DNA of 64,000 bases, from contig JAWKWA010000008.1 in the NCBI GenBank assembly GCA_041397765.1, positions 1 through 64,000 of the forward strand, in the 5' to 3' direction. The DNA is from JAWKWA01 sp041397765 (GTDB lineage Bacteria > Pseudomonadota > Alphaproteobacteria > Rhizobiales > Hyphomicrobiaceae). Under the pieces are notes generated by a model that saw only the letters and a list, made by a program, of their open reading frames with translations, ran no database searches and had not been told where the DNA came from. Below are positions 17,166 through 26,066 of the stretch, piece after piece (position 1 is the first letter of the stretch; each line of letters begins with the position of its first letter). Both the position numbers and the translations under genes were made by a program.

Positions 17166-18011
17166 ATGTCCGCCTCTGAGCTCAAATCCGTCATCGAAGC
17201 CGCCTGGGAGGCCCGCGACGGGGTGAGCCCGGCCACCAAGGGTGAGTTGCGCGAGGCGGTCGATGCCGCGCTCGACCTGCTCGACACCGGCCGAGCGCGC
17301 GTTGCCGAACGGGGCGCGGATGGCCAGTGGACGGTCAACCAGTGGCTGAAGAAAGCGGTTCTCCTCTCCTTCCGCCTCAACGACATGAGCGTCATCGTCG
17401 GCGGCCCCGGTGCCGCGACCTGGTGGGACAAGGTGCCCTCGAAATTCGACGGCTGGGGCGAGAACCGCTTCCGCGAGGCGGGCTTCCGCGCCGTTCCCGG
17501 CTGCGTCGTGCGCCGCTCGGCCTTCATCGCCCCCGGCGTCGTGCTGATGCCCTCCTTCGTCAATCTGGGCGCCTATGTCGACAAGGGCACCATGGTCGAC
17601 ACCTGGGCGACCGTCGGCTCGTGCGCGCAGATCGGCCGGAACGTCCACCTCTCGGGCGGTGTCGGCATCGGCGGCGTGCTGGAACCGATGCAGGCCGGCC
17701 CGACCATCATCGAGGACAATTGCTTCATCGGCGCGCGCTCGGAGGTGGTGGAGGGTGTGATCGTCGGCGAGGGCTCGGTGCTCTCCATGGGCGTCTATAT
17801 CGGCGCCTCGACCACCATCATCGACCGGGCCACCGGCGAGCGGTTCATGGGCCGCGTGCCGCCCTATTCGGTCGTCGTCTCCGGCTCGATGCCCGGTAAG
17901 GCTTTGCCGGACGGCTCGCCCGGCCCCTCGCTCTATTGCGCCGTCATCGTCAAACGGGTCGACGAGAAGACCCGCTCCAAGACCAGCATCAACGAACTGC
18001 TCAGGGATTGA
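17166..18011 (+). CDS. dapD: 2,3,4,5-tetrahydropyridine-2,6-dicarboxylate N-succinyltransferase
   Basis: A 281-residue trimeric left-handed beta-helix enzyme of the succinylase branch of lysine and diaminopimelate synthesis. It succinylates tetrahydrodipicolinate using succinyl-CoA. The N-terminal helical domain (residues 1-100) is followed by hexapeptide repeats from about residue 120 (MPSFVNLGAYVDKGTMVDTW, GIGGVLEPMQAGPTIIEDN), with the family ending KTSINELLRD. A GGGAG lies upstream of the ATG. It is last of the tight argB group, with a 90-bp gap before it. No dapE gene follows directly; the M20 enzyme at 31503-32792 is a related fold but not clearly DapE. Confidence 0.97.
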   Translation: MSASELKSVIEAAWEARDGVSPATKGELREAVDAALDLLDTGRARVAERGADGQWTVNQWLKKAVLLSFRLNDMSVIVGGPGAATWWDKVPSKFDGWGENRFREAGFRAVPGCVVRRSAFIAPGVVLMPSFVNLGAYVDKGTMVDTWATVGSCAQIGRNVHLSGGVGIGGVLEPMQAGPTIIEDNCFIGARSEVVEGVIVGEGSVLSMGVYIGASTTIIDRATGERFMGRVPPYSVVVSGSMPGKALPDGSPGPSLYCAVIVKRVDEKTRSKTSINELLRD

Positions 18012-18078
18012 GCGGGGTCTTGCCGGTCACCTCTCGGGAGCGCATTGATCGCGGCCCGGGAGGCCTTACACTGCGGCC

Positions 18079-18891
18079 ATGGCCATAAGCTCCCGCAACC
18101 TCTCGGGCGCCAAGCCCGCATGGTCGGCGCTCTCCGGCGTCCTCGTCGATCTCGACGGCGTGGTCTACCAGAAGGGCGCCCTCATCGAGGGGGCGGCCGC
18201 CGCGCTCGGCCGTCTCGACAGGGCGGGGATGCCCTATCGCTTCCTGACCAACACGACCAGCCGGCCGCGTGCCGAAATTCTCGCCGAGCTCGACCGGCTC
18301 GGGCTCGCCGTCGATCCCGCCCACGTCTTCACGCCCGCCGTCGCCGCCCGCGCCCATCTCGCCGCCGAAGGGCTCGATCCCTTTCTGCTGGTCGCCCCGG
18401 CCCTGAAAGCGGACTTCTCTCCCGCCGCGACCGAGGCCGGTGGCCGTCCCGCCGTCGTCATCGCCGATGCGGGCGAGGATCTCGGCTATGCCAATCTCAA
18501 CCGCGCTTTCCGATTGATCATGGCGGGGGCGCCCCTCATCGCGCTCGCCGGCAACCGCTATTTCCTCGACCGCGACGGCGAGCTCAGCCTCGATGTCGGC
18601 GCCTTCGTCGCCGCCCTCGAATTCGCCAGCGGCCGGGAGGCGCTGACCCTCGGCAAGCCCGCTCCTGGCTTCTTCCATGCCGCGCTCGCCGACATGGGCG
18701 TTCAGCCCGGCGAGGCGGTCATGATCGGCGACGATGCCGAGTTCGATGTGAGTGCCGCCGTCGCGGCGGGGCTCGCAGGCATCCTGGTGCGCACCGGCAA
18801 ATACCGGCCGGGCGCCGAGGAGGGGCTCGATCCGGCGCCGAGCGCCGTCGCCGACGATCTCGCCGCGGCGGTCGATCTCGTGCTCGGCTGA
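18079..18891 (+). CDS. TIGR01458-type HAD-IIA phosphatase (LHPP-like)
   Basis: A 270-residue HAD hydrolase with motif I DLDGVVYQKG at about residues 24-33, motif II in LTNTTSRPR, the Lys of motif III in TLGKPAPGFF and motif IV in MIGDDAEFDV. The C2B cap and these signatures match the LHPP-like branch, whose animal member hydrolyses phospholysine, phosphohistidine and pyrophosphate; the bacterial substrate is unknown. It follows dapD after 67 bp on the same strand and may share its transcript. It is convergent with the LysE exporter gene. Confidence 0.85.
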   Translation: MAISSRNLSGAKPAWSALSGVLVDLDGVVYQKGALIEGAAAALGRLDRAGMPYRFLTNTTSRPRAEILAELDRLGLAVDPAHVFTPAVAARAHLAAEGLDPFLLVAPALKADFSPAATEAGGRPAVVIADAGEDLGYANLNRAFRLIMAGAPLIALAGNRYFLDRDGELSLDVGAFVAALEFASGREALTLGKPAPGFFHAALADMGVQPGEAVMIGDDAEFDVSAAVAAGLAGILVRTGKYRPGAEEGLDPAPSAVADDLAAAVDLVLG

Positions 18892-18935
18892 AGGCTCCGC
18901 TCCGCGTCGGGCTCCGTCAGCCCGACACCCGGCGC

Positions 18936-19589
18936 TCAGCCCGGGATCAGGTCGAAGGCGACCTCGCCGGCGAGCGCGAGGCCGAAGCCCATCAGGACGA
19001 TGCCCGCCACCTGGTTGATGAGCCGGAGGCTGCGCTCGGTCAGCTTGTGACGGATGCGCGAGATGATGCCGGCGAGCGCCGCCCACCACAACGTGCTGCC
19101 CACCATGATGGCGGCGACCACGATCAGCGCCTCGTCATAGTCCTCGATGCCGCCCAGCGCCGTGCCGAGGCTGCCGAAGATGCCGAGCATGCCGAGCACC
19201 GCTCCCGGATTGGTGATCGTCAGGAAGAATGTCTGGGGGATGGTCAGCAGCATGTTGCCGCCGGCATTGCTGCGCGCTTGGCCATTGCCGTTGAGCGTCG
19301 GTCTGGTGAAGAACAGCTTCAGTCCGAACAGCACGAGGACGCCACCGCCGATCACCTTGATGAGCGGCTTGTGGGCGGCGATCGCCCCGGTGATGGCGGT
19401 GATGCCGAAGGCGGCGAAGAGAGCGATGAGGCCGTCGCCGATCACCGCGCCGAGCCCGGCCGCGAGGCCGCCCCAGAAGCCCCGCTCGAGCGCGCGCTGG
19501 ATGCACAGCACATTGACGGGGCCGACGGGCGCGGCGACGATGAGGCCGATGCCGAGGCCTGTCAGGATCAACTCGGGGCCCCCGATCAC
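18936..19589 (-). CDS. LysE/RhtB family amino acid exporter
   Basis: A 217-residue inner-membrane protein with about six hydrophobic helices. It shows the family landmarks PVGPVNVLCIQRALERG at the first cytoplasmic loop and the N-P-G-A segment of helix 4 (TITNPGAVLGMLGIFG). Members export lysine, threonine, homoserine or related compounds by proton exchange; the specificity is not predictable. I start at the GTG at 19589, preceded by AGGCAGGA, because it gives the usual family length. An in-frame ATG at 19670 would add 27 Arg/Cys-rich residues outside the family. It is convergent with the HAD phosphatase gene and divergent from the next exported protein gene. Confidence 0.82.
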   Translation of the reverse strand: MIGGPELILTGLGIGLIVAAPVGPVNVLCIQRALERGFWGGLAAGLGAVIGDGLIALFAAFGITAITGAIAAHKPLIKVIGGGVLVLFGLKLFFTRPTLNGNGQARSNAGGNMLLTIPQTFFLTITNPGAVLGMLGIFGSLGTALGGIEDYDEALIVVAAIMVGSTLWWAALAGIISRIRHKLTERSLRLINQVAGIVLMGFGLALAGEVAFDLIPG

Positions 19590-19725
19590 GTCGCTGTCCT
19601 GCCTTTCGCTCGTGGCGGCCGCGGTGGCCGGCCTGTCCCCACTTTGCCCCCGGCAGCGGCACGGCGGCATGCAGCACCGGCATCGCCCGAGGTCACACCC
19701 GCCTTGTCAGCAGTGGAGTTCTGCC

Positions 19726-20352
19726 TTGAGGAATCGATTCCGGCCGCTCTGTGCCCGCCTCATCCCTTACCTGATCGTGGCACTCTGTCCAACTGATGAC
19801 GGCCCGATTTCCTCCTTCGCGGCCGAGCTGCCGAAGGTGGTGATCGGCAGCGACCCCGCGATCTTGCCGGAGGCCGTGGCGGAGATGCGCGAGGCGATCC
19901 TCGAGGCGGCCCGATCGGGTGATCTGGAGGCTCTGCGCATCCCCATCGAAATGAACGAAATTCCGCCGGTGATCGGTCCCCCGGACGCCGGGCGCGATCC
20001 GCTCCTGTGGTGGCGCAAGGTCTCCGCCGACGGCGAGGGTCGCGAGGTGATGGCGGCGCTGACGCTGATCCTCGAGGCCGGCTATGCCCATGTCGATCCG
20101 GATGGACCGCGCGAGATGTATGTCTGGCCCTATCTGGCGGCCGTGCCGCTCGGCGAGCTGACGCCACGGCAATCCATCGATCTCCATCGCATTGCCAAGG
20201 GGGCGGAGGCGGAGGCCATGACGGCGTCCGGCGTCTATTCGGGCTGGCGCCTCGGCATCGGGGCCGACGGTGTCTGGCACTATATGGAGACGGGAAGCGC
20301 GGCGGTGGGTGGCGGGTCCCGGTCGGCGAGCGAGGCGACGCCGCAGCCCTGA
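19726..20352 (+). CDS. Conserved hypothetical exported protein
   Basis: A 208-residue protein with a probable N-terminal signal sequence (basic RNRFRP, then ARLIPYLIVAL, and a cleavage-like FAAE near residue 32). The mature part is acidic and contains AILEAARSGDLEALRIPIEMNE, WWRKVSADGEGREVMAALTLILEAG and MYVWPYLAAVPL. I recognise this as a conserved unknown of alphaproteobacteria but cannot assign a function. A TTG at 19726 with GGAG about 9 nt upstream is the best start; there is no suitable ATG before the signal sequence. It is convergent with the DUF2189 gene. Confidence 0.7.
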   Translation: MRNRFRPLCARLIPYLIVALCPTDDGPISSFAAELPKVVIGSDPAILPEAVAEMREAILEAARSGDLEALRIPIEMNEIPPVIGPPDAGRDPLLWWRKVSADGEGREVMAALTLILEAGYAHVDPDGPREMYVWPYLAAVPLGELTPRQSIDLHRIAKGAEAEAMTASGVYSGWRLGIGADGVWHYMETGSAAVGGGSRSASEATPQP

Positions 20353-20433
20353 TGAGCCGGCCCCGATCGCCGCGGGCCCGGCGGCCGCCGTGCCGGCATC
20401 CCTCGCGCCGACGCCACGCCTCGCCGCAGCGGA

Positions 20434-21225
20434 TCAGGCCGCCGCCGGCGCAGGAGCCACCGTGCGCCGGTAGAGATGCCAGGTCGCGTGCCCGAGGATC
20501 GGCAGCGTGACGAGGAGACCGAGGAAGAACGGCAGCGTGGAAGCCACCAGCAGCGCCACGATCAGCGCGGCCCAGAACAGCATGGCCCCCGGGCTGGCCG
20601 CGACCGCGCGGACGCTGGTGATCATCGCCGTGACGAAATCGACGTCGCGCTCGAGCACCAGCGGGAAGGACACCACCGACAGCGAGAACAGGATCCCCGC
20701 CAGCACCGCGCCGACGACATTGCCGATGGCGAGGAACCAGATGCCTTCGCTGGTCGTCGTCACCACGCGCATGAAATCGGCCATCGAGGCGCCCATGCCC
20801 GAGAAGCCGAGAAACAGCGCCAGCAGCAGCCGCACCTGGTACATCCACACGACCAGCACGAACAGCGTCATGAAGCCCATCCAGCGGATCTCGCTGCGCG
20901 CCTTGACGGTCCGCCAGATCTCGCCCGCCGTGATCGGCTCGCCGGTCTCCAGCCGCCGGCTGACCTCGTAGAGCGCCGTGCCGATGAACGGGCAGATGAG
21001 CGCGAAGCCGGCGCCGATCGGGTAGGCGAGATAGGGCAGGCCAAGCCAGTAGAGCGTGACGAATGTGGCGATGCCGAAGGCCGTGCAGAGCGCGCCGAGC
21101 ACGAGGCCGAAGCGTGGCGCGCTCTGGAAGTCGCGCAGTCCCGCGACGAGCGCCTCGACGACATCGTTGCGCGTGATCGGCCGAACGACCGGATCCACCT
21201 TGCCCGATTGCGATGCGACTGCCAT
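20434..21225 (-). CDS. DUF2189 family integral membrane protein
   Basis: A 263-residue membrane protein with about six hydrophobic helices after a soluble N-terminus (VVRPITRNDVVEALVAGLRDF). The WLGLPYLAYPIGAGFALICPFIGTALYEVSRRLE segment and the late PLVLERDVDFVTAMITSVRAV segment are hallmarks of the DUF2189 family, a widespread proteobacterial family without known function that often sits beside cytochrome c oxidase or energy genes. Here the neighbours are an exported unknown protein and a sulfatase, so context gives no help. The ATG at 21225 fits the family N-terminus, with GGGAGGA just upstream. Confidence 0.85.
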   Translation of the reverse strand: MAVASQSGKVDPVVRPITRNDVVEALVAGLRDFQSAPRFGLVLGALCTAFGIATFVTLYWLGLPYLAYPIGAGFALICPFIGTALYEVSRRLETGEPITAGEIWRTVKARSEIRWMGFMTLFVLVVWMYQVRLLLALFLGFSGMGASMADFMRVVTTTSEGIWFLAIGNVVGAVLAGILFSLSVVSFPLVLERDVDFVTAMITSVRAVAASPGAMLFWAALIVALLVASTLPFFLGLLVTLPILGHATWHLYRRTVAPAPAAA

Positions 21226-21377
21226 GGCCGATCCTCCCTTCAGGGCACGCCGTGCCCGGAGCGGAGCTGCCGCTTGAGGCGTGCCTTCTGTCCGATGCCC
21301 CGATCTTGGCCGGGACTTGAAGATGAACGCAAGCTCTTCCGTGCTCTGCCTGTCGCCGCAAGGGCGCCTTTCATCCC

Positions 21378-23003
21378 TCAGCCGTGCGCATCGTCCATCT
21401 GCCAGATCTTCAAGAGCTTCGGCAGCGCGACATTCCAGTCCATGACGCCGGTCTTCTGCGCCCAGGCCTCGTATTCGCGGGTGAGTGATCGGGTCAGCGG
21501 GTCGTTGCGGCCGATGAGATTGTCGAGCTCGGTGCGGTCGCGCTCCATGTCGTAGAGCTCCCAGGGCTCGTTGAACTTGCGCACCAGCTTGAAATTGCCG
21601 AGGCGGATGGCGGCGTTGCCCTCGTGCTCGAAGAACAGCGGCCGCTCGCGCGACCAGTCGCGCCCCTCGATCAGCGGCATCAGGCTCTCGCCATCGAGCT
21701 TCTGGATCGGGCTGCCGCCGAGCTCCGAGGGGTAGCCGACACCGGAGGCTTCCAGGATGGTCGGCAGGAGGTCGATGACGTGGCAGGGGGTGTGCACGAT
21801 GCCGTGCGACTTGATGCGGGCCGGCCAGTGCATGATCATCGGTGTCGAGATGCCGCCCTCGTGCACCCAGTGCTTGAAGAGACGGAACGGCGCGTTCGAC
21901 ACGTTCGCCCAGGGCAGGTCGTAGCTCATATAGGTGAGGGGGCCGCCGGGGCGGAGCGAGGGGCGGTTGCCCATCTCGATCCGGCGGCCGTCATTGTGGA
22001 TGTCGGGCATGAACTTCGCCCAGCCGTCCTCGGCCATGAACTCGGCGCAGCCGCCATTGTCGGACAGGAAGAGGATCAGCGTGTCCTCGTACTGGCCGAG
22101 GCGCTTCAGCGTCGAGACCACCCGGCCGATCGACTGGTCCATGCGGTCGACCATGGCGGCATAGACCGCCATGCGGCTCGACTCCCAATCCTTGACCTTG
22201 ACGTCGCCCCAGGCGGGGGCGGCCTCGTCGCGCGGCGAGATCGCCCATTTGTGCTGCAGCACGCCGCGCGACAGCATCTCCTCGTGGCGCGCGGTGCGGA
22301 TCGCGTCCCAGCCGCGATCGTAGACACCGTCGTAGCGCGCGATGTCCTCCTCGTGGGCGTGCAGCGGCCAGTGCGGCGCGGCATGGGCGAGATACATGAA
22401 GAAGGGCTCGGCGCGGCCGACGCTCTCCTCGATCATGGCGATCGCCTTGTCGGTGATGGCGTCGGTGAAATAGAAGTCCGTCGGCGACACCTCGGCGCTG
22501 GCGTCGTCCTCCATGATGTAGTGAGGCGAGAAGAAGTGCGTGACGCCGTCGATGATGCCGTAAAAGCGGTCGAAGCCGCGCTGGCGCGGCGTCGGGCGGT
22601 CGACGTCACCGACCCGCCAGGTGTCGACGAGCCGTGCCCAGAAGTCGCCGCCGACATGCCACTTGCCCGACATCAGCGTGCGGTAGCCGCCCTGCCGCAT
22701 CAGCTCGGCGATGGTGGCGGCGTCGTTGCGCAGATAGCCCTGATAGGCGGGCGTGCCGAGATTGGCGCCCATATGGCCGATGCCGGCATTGTGCGGATAA
22801 AGGCCGGTGAGCAGCGCGGCGCGCGTCGGACAGCAGCGCGCGCAGTTGTACATGGCCGAGACCACCAGTCCCCTCTGTCCGAGCGCGTCGATGTTCGGTG
22901 TCCTGATCTCCGATCCCATGAGCCCGAGATCGGAGAAGCCCATGTCGTCGACGAGCACGAGGATGACGTTGGGACGCTTCGGCGATTGCGGCTCTGTCAT
23001 CAT
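21378..23003 (-). CDS. Type I (formylglycine-dependent) sulfatase / arylsulfatase
   Basis: A 541-residue alkaline-phosphatase-fold sulfatase. The first metal site is VDDMGFSD near residue 19, and the sulfatase signature C57-C-P-T-R61-AALLTG gives the C-x-P-x-R motif whose Cys would be oxidised to formylglycine by an FGE or anSME enzyme not seen in this window. Later ligands lie in SGKWHVG, APHWPLHA and FLSDNGG. The natural substrate (aryl, choline or carbohydrate sulfate) is unknown. No signal peptide is visible, so it is probably cytoplasmic. The ATG at 23003 (MMTEP) has GAGGA upstream. The sulfotransferase at 34371 is too distant to be linked. Confidence 0.9.
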   Translation of the reverse strand: MMTEPQSPKRPNVILVLVDDMGFSDLGLMGSEIRTPNIDALGQRGLVVSAMYNCARCCPTRAALLTGLYPHNAGIGHMGANLGTPAYQGYLRNDAATIAELMRQGGYRTLMSGKWHVGGDFWARLVDTWRVGDVDRPTPRQRGFDRFYGIIDGVTHFFSPHYIMEDDASAEVSPTDFYFTDAITDKAIAMIEESVGRAEPFFMYLAHAAPHWPLHAHEEDIARYDGVYDRGWDAIRTARHEEMLSRGVLQHKWAISPRDEAAPAWGDVKVKDWESSRMAVYAAMVDRMDQSIGRVVSTLKRLGQYEDTLILFLSDNGGCAEFMAEDGWAKFMPDIHNDGRRIEMGNRPSLRPGGPLTYMSYDLPWANVSNAPFRLFKHWVHEGGISTPMIMHWPARIKSHGIVHTPCHVIDLLPTILEASGVGYPSELGGSPIQKLDGESLMPLIEGRDWSRERPLFFEHEGNAAIRLGNFKLVRKFNEPWELYDMERDRTELDNLIGRNDPLTRSLTREYEAWAQKTGVMDWNVALPKLLKIWQMDDAHG

Positions 23004-23142
23004 GTCCAGGTCCTCGTCGAAGCTCGGCTGTGCCGACCGGATCGCCGCAGTCGGTGAACGATAGCGTGGCTGCGGGCGGCGGCAATAGCGATGAGCGCGC
23101 GGGCGCCATGCCGGCGGCGGGCCGTTGGGGCGAGGCCGGTTT

Positions 23143-23664
23143 TCAGGGACCCGCCAGCACGCGGAGCCGGCTCGTCGCATCCTCGCTTGCGGGTATGCCT
23201 GCCTCACGCTTCAGCCAGCCGTCGAGGAAGGGGCGTGAAGCGACCGCATCGGCGGTCATGGCACGGCGCAGCATCGCCTCGTCACGCGTCCCGTGCTTCC
23301 TCTCCAGCGCGGCACGCAGGCCCGGCTGACCGAGCGCCTTGCCGGCCGCCTCGTCCATGGCGAGGACCTCGCGGGCCTCGCGCCGGAGCCGCGCCCGCTC
23401 CAGCGCCTTCAGGAACGGATGGCCGGCCTCGGCATCCGCCCTCGCCGCGTCGGCGGCGCGATTGGCGAAATAGATCTCGAGCGCCCGCATGCGACGCCCA
23501 GCATCGGCGTCGAGGTCGTAGAGATCGGCCTCGATCGCCGACGACACGGCATTGCCCTGAAGCCGATCGGCGATCTGGAGGAACGCGGGAAGCTCGACGT
23601 CGAAGCGCACATAGGCGACGGCCAGCACCATGCCGAGCACGAGACCGGCGAGAAATTTCAGCAC
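23143..23664 (-). CDS. Small membrane-anchored hypothetical protein
   Basis: A 173-residue protein with one N-terminal hydrophobic helix (LKFLAGLVLGMVLAVAYV, residues 2-19) serving as anchor or uncleaved signal. The rest is highly charged and helix-prone (ARADAEAGHPFLKALERARLRREAREVLAMDEA). I do not recognise the family. The start is GTG, with a perfect AAGGAGG four bases upstream, which decides it. It lies between the sulfatase start and the dihydroorotase stop on the same strand, with a 24-bp gap to the dihydroorotase gene, suggesting co-transcription after pyrC. Confidence 0.7.
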   Translation of the reverse strand: MLKFLAGLVLGMVLAVAYVRFDVELPAFLQIADRLQGNAVSSAIEADLYDLDADAGRRMRALEIYFANRAADAARADAEAGHPFLKALERARLRREAREVLAMDEAAGKALGQPGLRAALERKHGTRDEAMLRRAMTADAVASRPFLDGWLKREAGIPASEDATSRLRVLAGP

Positions 23665-23688
23665 GCTGCCTCCTTGGGTGGAACTGGC

Positions 23689-25023
23689 TCAAATGGCCGA
23701 CATCTCTGTGAACCGCACCGGCGCCCCCTTGCCCGGCGTGACGAGCTCGCCCTGCCACATCACGCGCCGGCCCCTGACCACGGTCCCGACCGGCCAGCCG
23801 GTCACCGCCACGCCGTCATAGGGCGTCCAGCCGCAGCGCGAAGCGATCCAGCGATTGGTGATGGTCTCGCGGCGCTTCATGTCGACGATCGTCAGGTCCG
23901 CATCGTAGCCGACCGCGATGCGGCCCTTGCCGGCGATGCCGAACAGCCGCTGCGGCCCCGCACTCGTCAGATCGACGAGGCGGCGGAGCGTCAGCCGGCC
24001 GGCATTCACATGGTCGAGCATCACCGGCACCAGCGTCTGCACGCCCGGCATGCCGGACGGCGAGGCGGGATAGTCCTTTGCCTTCTCGTCCAGCGTATGA
24101 GGCGCATGATCGGAGCCGAGCACGTCGGCGGTGCCGTCGGCGATCGCCGTCCACAGCGCCTTCTGGTGGCGGCCATCGCGCACCGGCGGGTTCATCTGGG
24201 CGCGGGTGCCGAGCCGCTCGTAGCAGTCGGGCGCGGCGAGTGTCAGGTGATGCGGTGTGATCTCGACCGTGGCGAGATCCTTGTGGGCGGCGAGAAAGCC
24301 GATCTCCTCGGCGCTCGACACGTGCAGGACATGAACGCGCCGGCCCCTCGCCTCGGCGAGCCGGACGAGGCGTCGGGTCGCCTCCAGCGCCGCCACCTCG
24401 TCGCGCCACACGGGATGGCTCGCGGGATCGCCCGGCCGGCGCAGATCGGCCCGCGCCCTCAGCCGCGCCTCGTCCTCGCAATGATAGGCCGAGCGCCGAC
24501 GGGTCCGCGAGAGGATCGCCGCCAGCCCGTCCTCGTCCTCGACGAGGAGATCGCCGGTCGAGGAGCCGATGAACACCTTGATGCCGGCCGCGCCCTCGAG
24601 GCCCTCGAGCGCCGCAATGTCGGCGAGGTTGTCGCGCGTGCCCCCGACCCAGAAGGCGAAGTCGCAATGCATGCGCCCGCGTGCGCGCGCCACCTTGTCG
24701 GCGAGCGCGGCCGCCGAGACCGTCTCGGGCTTGGTGTTGGGCATCTCGAAGACGGCAGTGACGCCGCCCAGCACGGCGGCGCGGCTGCCGGTCTCGAGGT
24801 CCTCCTTGTGGGTGGCGCCCGGCTCACGGAAATGTACCTGGCTGTCGATGACGCCGGGCAGTAGGGTGAGGGCTTTGCAGTCTATCGTCTCGTCACTCGC
24901 CCCGGCCGGGATCGAGCCGATGGCTGCGATACGTCCGTCGCGGACACCGATGTCCGCCTCGCCCTCGCCGCCCGGGCCGACGACAGTGCCGCCCCTGAAT
25001 ACCACGTCGAAACGGTCGGCCAT
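23689..25023 (-). CDS. pyrC: Dihydroorotase (class I, multifunctional-complex-like)
   Basis: A 444-residue amidohydrolase for the third step of de novo pyrimidine synthesis, cyclising carbamoyl aspartate to dihydroorotate. The barrel begins LLPGVIDSQVHFREPG. Zinc-pocket elements follow at FEMPNT, HVLHVSSAEEI, ITPHHL and the late SDHAPHTLDEK. At the first metal site the usual H-x-H reads Q62-V-H64, which I recall as common in this alphaproteobacterial subfamily. An allantoinase or hydantoinase role is possible but less likely, since catalytic segments fit dihydroorotase. The ATG at 25023 gives MADRFDVV. It is divergent from the ygfZ gene, with a 62-bp gap. Confidence 0.88.
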   Translation of the reverse strand: MADRFDVVFRGGTVVGPGGEGEADIGVRDGRIAAIGSIPAGASDETIDCKALTLLPGVIDSQVHFREPGATHKEDLETGSRAAVLGGVTAVFEMPNTKPETVSAAALADKVARARGRMHCDFAFWVGGTRDNLADIAALEGLEGAAGIKVFIGSSTGDLLVEDEDGLAAILSRTRRRSAYHCEDEARLRARADLRRPGDPASHPVWRDEVAALEATRRLVRLAEARGRRVHVLHVSSAEEIGFLAAHKDLATVEITPHHLTLAAPDCYERLGTRAQMNPPVRDGRHQKALWTAIADGTADVLGSDHAPHTLDEKAKDYPASPSGMPGVQTLVPVMLDHVNAGRLTLRRLVDLTSAGPQRLFGIAGKGRIAVGYDADLTIVDMKRRETITNRWIASRCGWTPYDGVAVTGWPVGTVVRGRRVMWQGELVTPGKGAPVRFTEMSAI

Positions 25024-25085
25024 GGCGCATCTCCTGTTGCCTGCCCCTTGCGGCACGGGTCCGGCTTACGTAATTGGTGGTCACC

Positions 25086-26066
25086 ATGCAACCAGCCGAT
25101 CAGAGCGGCCGTTCGACCGGCCTTCCCCAGCTCGCCCGTCTCGAGGATCGGGCCATCCTCAGTGTCGGTGGGCCGGACGCCCGGCATTTCCTCAACAATC
25201 TGCTGACCAGCGACATCGCCGGCTTGCGCCTGCTGCGCCCGGCGGCCGGCTCGACGGGCAGCACGCTCGAGGGGCCGCCTGCTGCGGCTTTCGCAGGCCT
25301 GCTGGCGCCGCAGGGCAAGATCCTGTTCGAGATGCTGGTCGCCGTCGTCGCCGAGGACCGCTTCGTGCTCGACGTCGCCGAGGCGGCCGGGTCCGAATTG
25401 CTGAAGCGTCTCAGCTTCTACAAGCTGCGCAGCCGTGTGGTGATCGAGCCGGAACCGGGACTCGCCGCCGCCGCCGTCTGGGGAGGGCCGGTGCGCATGG
25501 CCGCCGCGCTCGCCGGATTTGCCGATCCGCGTCTTGCGACGCTCGGCACGCGGCTGATCGGCTCGCCCGACGCGCTCGATGCGGCGCTGCGCGAGGGCAC
25601 CTATGAGCGCGCCAGCCTCGAGGATTATCACGCCCACCGCATCGGCCATGGCGTGCCCGAGCTCGGGCAGGATTTCCTCGCCGGCGAAATCTTTCCCCAC
25701 GAGGCGCTCCTCGATCAGATGGGCGGGGTCGATTTCCGCAAGGGCTGCTATGTCGGCCAGGAGGTGGTCAGCCGCATGCAGCATCGCGGCACGGCGCGCA
25801 GCCGCTTCGTCCCGGTCGTGGCGCGGCAGGCCGGCACCGCGCTGCCCGGCCGCGGCAAACCCGTCACCGCGGGCACCGTCCAGCTCGGCGCCATGGGCTC
25901 CTCAGCCGGGGATCGCGGTCTGGCGCTGATCCGTCTCGACCGGCTCGCCGAGGCCCTCGCCGCGGGCGTCGCGGCCGAGACGGACGGCGTTGTGCTGAAA
26001 GTCGGCCGGCCCGACTTCGTCCGCTTCGAGGTGCCCGGCCATGCCGCCGGCGGGGCCGCCGCATGA
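25086..26066 (+). CDS. ygfZ: YgfZ/GcvT-fold folate-binding protein (Fe-S cluster assembly factor)
   Basis: A 326-residue protein of the YgfZ family, folate-dependent helpers in making or repairing certain [4Fe-4S] enzymes, including the radical-SAM enzyme MiaB. The hallmark K219-G-C-Y-V-G-Q-E motif with C221 is intact. The N-terminal part shows the tetrahydrofolate-binding GcvT-like fold (LEDRAILSVGGPDARHFLNNLLTSDI, APQGKILFEML). The ATG at 25086 is chosen; TTG and GTG codons lie just upstream in frame. The stop overlaps the next ATG (26063), so it is the first gene of a four-gene operon with DNA repair and nucleotide-related enzymes. Confidence 0.92.
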   Translation: MQPADQSGRSTGLPQLARLEDRAILSVGGPDARHFLNNLLTSDIAGLRLLRPAAGSTGSTLEGPPAAAFAGLLAPQGKILFEMLVAVVAEDRFVLDVAEAAGSELLKRLSFYKLRSRVVIEPEPGLAAAAVWGGPVRMAAALAGFADPRLATLGTRLIGSPDALDAALREGTYERASLEDYHAHRIGHGVPELGQDFLAGEIFPHEALLDQMGGVDFRKGCYVGQEVVSRMQHRGTARSRFVPVVARQAGTALPGRGKPVTAGTVQLGAMGSSAGDRGLALIRLDRLAEALAAGVAAETDGVVLKVGRPDFVRFEVPGHAAGGAAA

